Positions 6,014 to 13,507 of a stretch of 20,070 bases of DNA are shown in pieces. The stretch covers positions 1 to 20,070 of the forward strand of contig JAAYIB010000116.1 of assembly GCA_012744295.1 (NCBI GenBank), read 5' to 3'. The stretch's first letter is position 1; each line of letters starts with the position of its first letter. The translations under genes and the position numbers were made by a program. Below the pieces are notes generated by a model. The model worked only from the letters and a program-made list of their open reading frames with translations. It was not told the origin of the DNA and ran no database searches. The DNA is from Acholeplasmataceae bacterium. Lineage in GTDB: Bacteria > Bacillota > Negativicutes > Acidaminococcales > Acidaminococcaceae.

Positions 6014-7318
6014 TCAGCCAATCATTGGCACGGTATTGGCCGCGTGCGGCATGATATTTATCGTGTAATCTGTTTTTCCCTGCTTCGCAAGTTCTGCCTG
6101 GGCAAGTTTCCAGGCCTCCTCGAGGCTTTCAACAGGAATCTGTCCCGTCCTTCTGACAATGTCAAAGTTTTCCTTTCTTGTAACAAGATAAACCGTGTTG
6201 TTGTGCGCCAGCTGCGATACGGTGAAAGCGATGAAGAAAGGTATCGTGAAGGCAGCCCTGCAGGCTTTTTCGAACTCAAGCATGTCAGAGAACCTGAAGG
6301 AATCAATAAATGCCTGAGGTTCGTTGATATCGGGGCAGTCAAGCATCGCTATCATTATTCCATTCGGTTTTAGGGCCATACCGGCAGTATCATAGGTTTT
6401 GCTTCCCTGGTACATGTTAATGTCTTTCGGAAAACCTCCGGGGCTCGCAATAACTACGTCAGCCTTGGCTTTGGCTTCTACACCCTGAATCGTCATTACG
6501 TCCTTTGTGCCTTCCAGCCAGGCATCATACCAGTGTCCGGCCACGATACGAGAGAAGTCGCCCTCGGCGTTCATCACGGAGTTAACCAGAAAACAGGGAT
6601 TCACCATTGCCGCTATTTCGCACATGTCTTCATGCAAAGGATTACCATCTATTTTAGTGCTCGCACACTCGAGGCTGGCTCCTGCTCCAACGTCGGCAGC
6701 AAGCGCCAGGGCATGGTTTTTTTGAATCGTTGTATCACCGGCAACGCCCGGCATAATACTCTTGCGGCCGCCGCCGAAACCTGCCATCAGGTGAATTGTT
6801 ATGCCGCCTGTGATGATAACCTTGTCCGCATCTAAAATTCTCTTATTAATGTACGCCGGCGTTCCTCGTTTTGTGGTCCCGATATAGGTCAGGCCTTCCT
6901 CATCTTTGGAAAAGTGCTGATAGATCCTGACACGGTCTGCAACCTCCCGGCTGCAAACAGCAATGTCTTCCTCTCTCGTATGTGCGCGGTGCGTTCCTTG
7001 TGCAACAAGGACAAAGATGTCTTCATCCGGTATGCCGGCAAGGTTCAGTTCGTCTATTATTACCGGCAGGAATTCATTTGTCCTTATCCAGCTGCGGGTA
7101 ATGTCACTTACTACAATACCTACCTTGTCTCCCTTGACAACAACCTTCTGCAGTGGTTCTGAGCCAATGGGATTGCGGATTGCCTCAAGTGTAGCCTGTT
7201 TCACGTCTTCTATCTTAGTCGAAGGATTTCCGTTAATCACCTGCAGAATCTTCTCCTCCGGCAGCTCAATTTCCTGCGTTCCATGGCCGTAGCCAAACGA
7301 GTATTTTTTTAAAGCCAT
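6014..7318 (-). CDS. larA: LarA-family nickel-pincer-dependent 2-hydroxyacid (lactate) racemase
   Basis: The product has 434 residues. The ATG at 7318 is chosen because AGAAGG lies 9 nt before it; an upstream GTG at 7327 would sit on the Shine-Dalgarno itself. The catalytic residues of Lactiplantibacillus LarA (H108, H174, K184, H200) are matched by H110 (QGTHR), H176 (ITIHLMAGFGGGRK), K186 and H202 (QKNHAL) with identical spacing. The Lys would bind the nickel-pincer nucleotide and the His residues act in hydride shuttling. Lactate racemase is the founding activity, but family members use other 2-hydroxyacids, so the substrate is not certain. The cofactor-building genes larB, larC and larE are not in the window. 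It has its own promoter and a downstream terminator. Confidence 0.87.
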   Translation of the reverse strand: MALKKYSFGYGHGTQEIELPEEKILQVINGNPSTKIEDVKQATLEAIRNPIGSEPLQKVVVKGDKVGIVVSDITRSWIRTNEFLPVIIDELNLAGIPDEDIFVLVAQGTHRAHTREEDIAVCSREVADRVRIYQHFSKDEEGLTYIGTTKRGTPAYINKRILDADKVIITGGITIHLMAGFGGGRKSIMPGVAGDTTIQKNHALALAADVGAGASLECASTKIDGNPLHEDMCEIAAMVNPCFLVNSVMNAEGDFSRIVAGHWYDAWLEGTKDVMTIQGVEAKAKADVVIASPGGFPKDINMYQGSKTYDTAGMALKPNGIMIAMLDCPDINEPQAFIDSFRFSDMLEFEKACRAAFTIPFFIAFTVSQLAHNNTVYLVTRKENFDIVRRTGQIPVESLEEAWKLAQAELAKQGKTDYTINIMPHAANTVPMIG

Positions 7319-7356
7319 TACTATCACCCTTCTTTCTAAAGACTGCTTATCTATTA

Positions 7357-7384
7357 ATTATAATCCAAATCAAATTTTGTGCAA
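7357..7384 (-). promoter_or_regulatory. Promoter of larA
   Basis: On the minus strand TTGCAC (7384-7379), a 16-nt spacer and TATAAT (7362-7357). It lies in the short gap between the end of the frameshifted trkH and larA, so larA need not depend on trkH transcription. Confidence 0.65.
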
Positions 7385-7392
7385 AGCTTTTT

Positions 7393-8846
7393 TTACCAAT
7401 GCCTTGTTGCACGCCAGAATTCCGGGCGCAAAAGCACCAACAGTGTAAAAAGCTCAAGCCTTCCCAATAACATCGCCAAACACACTACTATCTTTCCAAA
7501 TGGAGTGATTTCAGCATAAGTACAGGTTGCTCCTGCAACACCAAGCGCAGGACCCACGCTGCTGATCGTTGCGGCAATTATGCCTATGGAGTCAATCACG
7601 GTCAGACCTGTCGAAGCCATCAGCAAAGACAGGAGGGCAAAAATTACTATGTATAAGAAAAAGAAACGAGCAATTCCGGCAATTACACGTGTGGGAATTG
7701 TCTTGCCGTTCATTGAAATGTCGACTACCATGGACGGATGAATTGTTCTTTCCAAATGAGCAATAGCCATCTTCGCAAGCAGCACTACCCTTGAAACCTT
7801 GATTCCGCCGGCCGTTGACCCTGCACAGCCTCCCACGAACATGAGCAGTACAAGACAAAGTTTGCTGAAAGGCGCCCAAACATCGAAGTCGTTACTGACA
7901 AAACCTGTAGTGCTGATAATTGAAGCAACCTGAAAAACCGAGTGCCTTAATGAGTCTGTTCCATCAAAATAATTGTTGTAATACAGATTCAACGCAATTG
8001 CGGTTGTGATTGCAACTATGATCGACACATATGCTTTAAATTCCGTATCCTGCCAAAAAACACGCAGCCCTTTGCGTGAAGCTGCATAGTATAATCCGAA
8101 ATTTCCTCCGGCGATAATCATAAATAAAGTTATTATTGCTTCGACCAACGGGCTTTTGAACTGGGCTATACTGGCGTCATAGTTGGAAAAACCCCCGGTG
8201 GCTATGGTTGAGAATGAGTGAGTCAAGGAATCAAAGAAATCCATGCCGGCCATCATTAAAAGCAGCATGGCCGCCAAAGTAAACAGTGCATAAATCTTGC
8301 AAAGGACTACGGCCGTTGTTTTGATGCGTGGCAAAACCCTTTCCTCCGTCGGTCCGGTTACCTCCGCGTTAAACATGTGTACCGTACCTCGCCCAACCTG
8401 TGGCAATAGCGCAATAAAAACAACGATAATGCCTATTCCTCCGAACCAGTGCGTCATGCTTCGCCATAAAAGAATACTTGAAGGCAGTCCATTGATTTTT
8501 GCAATAGTCGTAGCTCCCGTTGTGGTAAAACCGGAAACGCTTTCAAAAAAAGCCGATACGGGATCAAGCACGCATGCAAAAACGTAAGGCAGAGAGCCGA
8601 GAAAAGTCACAACCAGCCAGCCAAGTCCGACAATTGTCACACCTTCCCTGTACGTAATTTCCTTTTCTTCCGCTTTGCCGAACTGTATAAAGATGAAACC
8701 AAGTATCACGCCGATGAGACTTGCAGAAAGAAAGTTAAAAATAGTCTTTTCTCCGCTAAAAGAAGCCAGGAGCAAAGGCAAAGAAGTGCGGCCGCACAAG
8801 TGAAACTTAGCTCTCCCAAGAAAAAAGCCAACAATCTGAAATTCAT
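7393..8846 (-). pseudogene. trkH: TrkH-family K+ channel subunit, copy 3, with a one-base frameshift near the N terminus
   Basis: The natural start is the ATG at 8846 (MNFRLLAFFLGELSFTCAAA), preceded by GGGGG and nearly identical to the start of the neighbouring trkH. That frame shifts at about 8780-8786, where CTTCTTTG replaces a sequence one base longer in the neighbour. The rest of the protein continues in another frame to 7393. Restoring one base gives 1455 nt, exactly the length of the other two copies. Downstream of the break all four K+ filter loops are intact: GFTTTG, TIATGGF, STTGF and GGCAGSTAGG. A TTG at 8799 could start a 468-residue product lacking most of the first segment. It could be a real lesion, a sequencing or assembly error, or programmed slippage, although no long homopolymer supports the last. 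Confidence 0.75.
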
Positions 8847-8919
8847 ATACGTCCCCCAGCTTTTTGAAACTGCATGCAATTTTTTCTTAAACTGACTATC
8901 CGCCTGGAATCTGAAAACA

Positions 8920-8948
8920 GTTATAGCTTTAATATAGTTGTTTAACAA
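8920..8948 (-). promoter_or_regulatory. Possible promoter for the frameshifted trkH copy
   Basis: On the minus strand TTGTTA (8948-8943), a 17-nt spacer and TATAAC (8925-8920), in the 226-nt gap between the second and third trkH copies. The gap also holds a 12-bp palindrome (ATGTTATAACAT, 8988-8999) but no clear terminator. Confidence 0.45.
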
Positions 8949-9072
8949 CAGCGACTGATGAACCACCGGCAAGCTCGCCAAACAGTTATGTTATAACATT
9001 TTTTGCATTGCTTTACATCTTTATGTGCTTTTGAATGCTTGAATCAGATAAATATTTATGTAAAACTAATTC

Positions 9073-10527
9073 TTACCAATACCTTGTTGAGCGCCAAAAT
9101 TCCGGCCGCAAAAGCACTAAGAGCGTAAAAAGCTCAAGTCTCCCCAATAACATAGAAAGACATACTACCATTTTTCCAAAAGGAGTAATTTCGGAATATA
9201 CAAAGGCAGCTTCAGCGACGCCAAGAACCGGCCCAACGCTGCTGATTGTTGCGGCTATTATGCTTATGGATTCAACCACTGACAGGCCGGAGGCCGCCAT
9301 CAAGAAAGACAGGACGGCAAAAACCACGACATACAAAAAAAAGAAGCGGGCAATCCCTGCAATGACGCGCGAAGGCACCGTCTTACCGTTCATCGTGATG
9401 TCAAATACCATGGAAGGATGAAAGGTTCCTTTAAGATGTGCAAAGACCATCTTTACAAGAACAACCAGTCTTGAAACCTTTATCCCTCCCGCCGTAGAAC
9501 CGGCACAGCCGCCAACGACCATTAAAAACAGAAGACCAAGCTTGCTGAATGTCGGCCAGTTGTTAAAATCGCCGCTGACAAAGCCCGTCGTGCTGATGAC
9601 AGAGGTCACATGAAAAATAGAATACCTGAGCGAATTTGTCCCATTGAATACGTTGTTATAATAAAGGTTGCACGCTATTGCGATAGACATCAAAACGATT
9701 ATCGACACGTAAGCACGAAACTCCGTATTTTGCCACAAAGCCCGCAGGCCATTGTGTGATGCCTGATAATACAAACCGAAGTTGCTGCCGGCGACAATCA
9801 TGAAGAAAGTAATAATGCCTTCGATCAAAGGGCTGTTAAAATGCGCTATGCCGTCGTCGTAGTTGGAAAAGCCACCGGCGGCAATTGTCGATAAAGAATG
9901 CGTCACAGCATCAAAAACACTCATACCGGCCAGCATCAGGAGCAGCATTGCCGACAAAGTGAAAAGAGCGTATATTTTAAACAAAACCAGCGCCGTATTT
10001 TTAATACGCGGCATAACCCTTTCCGCCGTAGGACCGGTTACTTCGGCATTAAACATGTGTACGGTGCCGCTTCCAACCTGCGGCAAGAGTGCAATAAAGA
10101 CAACCACTATGCCTATACCGCCGAACCAATGCGTCATACTTTGCCAGAGGAGCACGCTTGACGGCAGACTGCTGATTTTTTCAAAAGCCGTAACACCGGT
10201 TGTCGTAAAACCGGAAACACTTTCAAAAAAAGCCGATACAGGGTCAAGCACACCGGCAAAAATATAAGGAAGCGAGCCGAGTAATGTTATAATCAGCCAA
10301 CCAAGGCCGACAATTGCAACTCCTTCCCTGTAGGTAATACCCTTGCCGTCCGCATTGCCATACCCGACAAAGAAAAAACCGAGGCTTCCCGCAATCAGGC
10401 TTGAAGATAAAAAGTCATAAGCCGTTTTTTCGTCTCCGTAAAGGGCCAGTAATGAAGGCAATAAAAGCGCTGCTCCACAAGTTAAACAAAGTTTTCCCAA
10501 GAAAAAAGACAACAATCTGAAATTCAT
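9073..10527 (-). CDS. trkH: TrkH-family K+ uptake channel subunit, copy 2
   Basis: The product has 484 residues and is a multi-spanning inner-membrane protein built from four M1-P-M2 units. The filter loops are GFTTTG (about 106-111), TIAAGG (214-219), STTGF (312-316) and GGCAGSTAGGIK (339-350). Loop 2 has Ala where the other two copies have Thr. The C-terminal GRLELFTLLVLLRPEFWR is typical of TrkH/TrkG. It would conduct K+ under control of a TrkA ring on the cytoplasmic face. It starts 23 nt after the preceding trkH stop, with GGAGG before the ATG, so it belongs to the trkA-trkH operon. It is much closer to the frameshifted copy than to the first, consistent with tandem duplication. Confidence 0.92.
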   Translation of the reverse strand: MNFRLLSFFLGKLCLTCGAALLLPSLLALYGDEKTAYDFLSSSLIAGSLGFFFVGYGNADGKGITYREGVAIVGLGWLIITLLGSLPYIFAGVLDPVSAFFESVSGFTTTGVTAFEKISSLPSSVLLWQSMTHWFGGIGIVVVFIALLPQVGSGTVHMFNAEVTGPTAERVMPRIKNTALVLFKIYALFTLSAMLLLMLAGMSVFDAVTHSLSTIAAGGFSNYDDGIAHFNSPLIEGIITFFMIVAGSNFGLYYQASHNGLRALWQNTEFRAYVSIIVLMSIAIACNLYYNNVFNGTNSLRYSIFHVTSVISTTGFVSGDFNNWPTFSKLGLLFLMVVGGCAGSTAGGIKVSRLVVLVKMVFAHLKGTFHPSMVFDITMNGKTVPSRVIAGIARFFFLYVVVFAVLSFLMAASGLSVVESISIIAATISSVGPVLGVAEAAFVYSEITPFGKMVVCLSMLLGRLELFTLLVLLRPEFWRSTRYW

Positions 10528-10550
10528 GAGCTTCCTCCAGCGCTTTTTTT

Positions 10551-12005
10551 TTACCAGTTTTTCCTGCTGTGCCAGAATTCCGGGCTAAAAAAAATAAGAA
10601 GCGTGAAAATTTCCAAACGGCCAAAAATCATCAAGACGCAGGAAAGTAATTTGCCCGTGCCGGAAACATCAGCATATGTGGAAAACGGCGCGACCATGTC
10701 GAATGCTGGTCCTATGTTCGCGAGACATGATGCTGCTATCCCAATAGCATCAAGCATCCCCAGCGAGCCTGTCAATGATAGAAGCAGCGAGCCCAGGACA
10801 AAAACAGCCATATAAACGAAGAAGAACCTGCTGATACTTATAATTACGTTAGAAGGAACGTGATTCCCTGACATTTGGACGTCTACAACCATGTGTGGAT
10901 GCAGCGTCCTTTTCAGCTCCGACCAGCTCAGCTTGAATAAAACCATCAGGCGGGCTACCTTGATACCGCCTGCCGTCGAACCCGCGCAGCCTCCTACAAA
11001 CATCATCAGCAAAATGCAAAAGCGGCTGAACTCCGGCCAGGTATTGTAATCGCTGATGCTAAAACCGGTTGTCGTTATGACCGATATTGCCTGAAACAAA
11101 CCTTGGTAAAAGCTTTCCCATCCTTCATAGCGACTGTTTGCCGCAAGATTAATTGCCAATAAAATGCCGAAGAACAGAATTACCCCAAGGTAGGCAAGAA
11201 ATTCCTTATCATGCCAGAAGCTTTTAAGACCATCCTTATAAACCTTGTAATACAGAATGTAGCTGCCGCCTGAAAAAAGCATAAATATCATTAAAACAAT
11301 TTCAAGCGCAGGACTGTTCAGTTGTTTCAAACCACCGTCAACGGGAGTAAAGCCACCCGTTGAAACCGTAGCCATCGCGTAGTTGGCGGCACTAAAAAAG
11401 CTCGTATCAAAAAGCCAAAGGCAAAAAATAAGCAGCAGAGTTACAGCTGTATAGGACAGACCTAAAAGTGAAATTGTTGTTCTGATGCGCGGCATCATTC
11501 TTTCTGACGATTCGCCGTGCAGCTCCGCAGTGAACAGTCTTTCTCCGCTGCTGCCTACCTGCGGCACAAGCGTGATAAAGACGAGTATGATGGCAAGACC
11601 CCCGAGCCACTGGGTAAGGCTACGCCACAAAAGCAGACTTGCCGGCAATGCGGCAAGGCTTTTAATGCTGCTGGCCCCGGTAGTCGTAAAACCTGCGACG
11701 CTTTCGAAAAATGCCGAAATTACGTCAATTCCAAGAAGAAAATAGGGCAACGCACCCATAAAGCAGACAAAACACCAGCTAAGGCCAACGATACCAAGAC
11801 CATCGCGCAAGGACAGGCGTCCGCGGTATTTAAGTATGAACTTTCCAACGGCCAGCCTCAGCAGCAAAGATATTAAAATTGGCACTAAATAAGGCAGAAT
11901 GATTTCTTCGCCATAATAGAGCGAAACTAAAAGCGGAAAAATCAGAGTTCCCGCAAAGGCAAGCGCAATTTTTCCAAGCACAAACAGGACGAGCTTCAGG
12001 TTCAT
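10551..12005 (-). CDS. trkH: TrkH-family K+ uptake channel subunit, copy 1 (next to trkA)
   Basis: The product has 484 residues with the same architecture: filter loops GFTTTG (about 105-110), TVSTGGF (213-219), ITTTGF (310-315) and a GGCAGSTAGGIK loop, ending in GRLEIFTLLIFFSPEFW. The start codon lies 3 nt after the trkA stop and its AGGAG Shine-Dalgarno is inside the trkA end, so the two are tightly coupled. It is clearly divergent from the other two TrkH copies, for example in its N-terminal half and the P2 region, so it is the older paralogue and the likeliest primary partner of TrkA. K+ versus Na+ selectivity cannot be settled by eye, but the conserved filter glycines favour K+. Confidence 0.92.
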   Translation of the reverse strand: MNLKLVLFVLGKIALAFAGTLIFPLLVSLYYGEEIILPYLVPILISLLLRLAVGKFILKYRGRLSLRDGLGIVGLSWCFVCFMGALPYFLLGIDVISAFFESVAGFTTTGASSIKSLAALPASLLLWRSLTQWLGGLAIILVFITLVPQVGSSGERLFTAELHGESSERMMPRIRTTISLLGLSYTAVTLLLIFCLWLFDTSFFSAANYAMATVSTGGFTPVDGGLKQLNSPALEIVLMIFMLFSGGSYILYYKVYKDGLKSFWHDKEFLAYLGVILFFGILLAINLAANSRYEGWESFYQGLFQAISVITTTGFSISDYNTWPEFSRFCILLMMFVGGCAGSTAGGIKVARLMVLFKLSWSELKRTLHPHMVVDVQMSGNHVPSNVIISISRFFFVYMAVFVLGSLLLSLTGSLGMLDAIGIAASCLANIGPAFDMVAPFSTYADVSGTGKLLSCVLMIFGRLEIFTLLIFFSPEFWHSRKNW

Positions 12006-12008
12006 TTT

Positions 12009-13352
12009 CTACTCCTGGCCTTCAAAGGCCGGCATCACAATTTTAACATAGCCCGCCTTGACAAAAATTACTACCCTGTCTCCCGGCCACAGAACGGTGT
12101 CACCGTTTGGCACAACTACCTCGTTATCATGCACAACGGCGCAAACCAGGCATTCCTTATCAAGTGCGGCGTCGCGCAGTCTCTTGCCCGCAATTGGTGA
12201 GTTTTCCGGCAGAATCAATTCAATGGCTTCCGCCTTCGCCCCTTCGAGCAAGGAAACCGAAACAACTCCGCCACGTCGAATAAAACGCAAAACCTCGCCG
12301 GAGCTGAGAAGACGTGACGAAAGCACAATGTCTACTCCTACCTTTTCCATCAGTTCCACATATTCATTGCGGGCAACTCTTACTATGGTTTTGGCAGCGC
12401 CAAGATGCTTTGCCAAAAGAGCGAGCAAAAGATTCAGCTTGTCGTCCTCAGTGACGCAGACAACAACGTCTGCTTCGGCAATACCTTCCTCTACCAGAAG
12501 GTCGATATCCGTGCCGTCACCATGAAGGGCTATTCCCCTATTTAGTTTTTGCGCTATCAACTGGCAGCGTTCCTTGTTTTTATCAATTATTTTTACAAAA
12601 AGTCCCTGCTGTTCAAGCAACGGCGCAAGAAAACGACCTGTACGACCGGCCCCAATAATGATGACTCGCTCGGCCTTGGAATGGGTGGTTGTAAACTCGC
12701 TTTCAAAATCATGAATGACGTCCTTGCCGCCAACAAAGAACACATGGTCATTGTCACGCATGACGTCATCACCATGGGGTATGATCATCTCGTTGTTGCG
12801 GAAAATCATGGCCACGAGGATTTGTTTTGGTATTTCCAGTTTTTTTAGAGGGATGCCGGCAAACGGAGAGTCTTTTCTCAGCTTTACTTCAAACATCCTG
12901 ACACGACCTTCAGCGTAATCCTCAACATTCAAAGCCGCCGGCGTCATTAAGATTCTGTTGATTTCCTTCGCGGTTATCTGCTCGGGATTAAGAATCATGT
13001 CTATCTTCATCGTATCTTTAAGGAAGGCGTCCGACAACTGAGCGTAATCAGTATTGCGAATACGTGCGACCGTGTGCTTGACACCATTTTGCTTTGCCAG
13101 GCTGCAGATGATCATATTGGCTTCATCGCTGTCGGTGGATGCCAACAACATGTCGGCATCTTTAACAAAGCCTTCCTGCATTGTCATAGGGCTTGCACCA
13201 TTGGCACCAATTGTCAAAACGTCAAGACTGTTTTTAACCACTTCCCGTCGTTTCTCATCCTGTTCGATAACAACGACGTCATATTGGTCGTCCGCCAGCA
13301 ACTGGGCAACGCTGTAGCCAAGTTTTCCCGCTCCTACTACAACTATACGCAA
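12009..13352 (-). CDS. trkA: TrkA, two-domain RCK regulatory subunit of Trk K+ uptake
   Basis: The product has about 447 residues. It contains two tandem RCK_N-RCK_C units. The first Rossmann fold has GAGKLG at residues 7-12 with an acidic residue ending the second strand (VVIEQD); the second has GAGRTG at about 234-239 with IIDKNK. This double form is characteristic of TrkA, in contrast to the single-unit KtrA also found in this window. The protein is peripheral on the cytoplasmic face and gates TrkH in response to nucleotides (ATP/ADP, NAD(H)). The start is taken as TTG at 13352, because AGGTGG is 8 nt upstream and the protein then begins MRIVVVGAGKLG. A GTG at 13364 is in frame but overlaps the Shine-Dalgarno. 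It is the first gene of the trk cluster. Confidence 0.9.
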   Translation of the reverse strand: MRIVVVGAGKLGYSVAQLLADDQYDVVVIEQDEKRREVVKNSLDVLTIGANGASPMTMQEGFVKDADMLLASTDSDEANMIICSLAKQNGVKHTVARIRNTDYAQLSDAFLKDTMKIDMILNPEQITAKEINRILMTPAALNVEDYAEGRVRMFEVKLRKDSPFAGIPLKKLEIPKQILVAMIFRNNEMIIPHGDDVMRDNDHVFFVGGKDVIHDFESEFTTTHSKAERVIIIGAGRTGRFLAPLLEQQGLFVKIIDKNKERCQLIAQKLNRGIALHGDGTDIDLLVEEGIAEADVVVCVTEDDKLNLLLALLAKHLGAAKTIVRVARNEYVELMEKVGVDIVLSSRLLSSGEVLRFIRRGGVVSVSLLEGAKAEAIELILPENSPIAGKRLRDAALDKECLVCAVVHDNEVVVPNGDTVLWPGDRVVIFVKAGYVKIVMPAFEGQE

Positions 13353-13393
13353 GATTATTACCACCTAACTTAATTTTATGTGAACCTTGAGTA

Positions 13394-13402
13394 ATTATAA
13401 CA
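13394..13402 (-). promoter_or_regulatory. Extended -10 promoter of the trkA-trkH cluster
   Basis: On the minus strand TGT directly followed by TATAAT (13399-13394), 42 nt before the TTG start. The -35 region is poor; the best match is TGTAAC 16 nt upstream. Confidence 0.55.
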
Positions 13403-13462
13403 TAAGATTCGCTTGGTTACATCACTCAAACGCTTGCCAATATATAGAAATAAGCAGAAGAA

Positions 13463-13494
13463 ATGCAGGTAGAAGCAACATCTTCCACCTGCAT
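13463..13494 (-). terminator. Intrinsic terminator after pheT
   Basis: On the minus strand ATGCAGGTGGAAG / CTTCTACCTGCAT forms a 13-bp stem with one G-U pair and a 6-nt loop, followed by a T-rich tail (TTCTTCTGCTTATTT). It ends the pheST unit 13 nt after the pheT stop. Confidence 0.75.
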
Positions 13495-13507
13495 TCGCCC
13501 TTTTCTG

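Noticed and set aside
8988..8999. 12-bp palindrome ATGTTATAACAT between two trkH copies
   Set aside because: A short AT-rich palindrome can arise by chance, and no second copy was seen near other promoters to suggest an operator.
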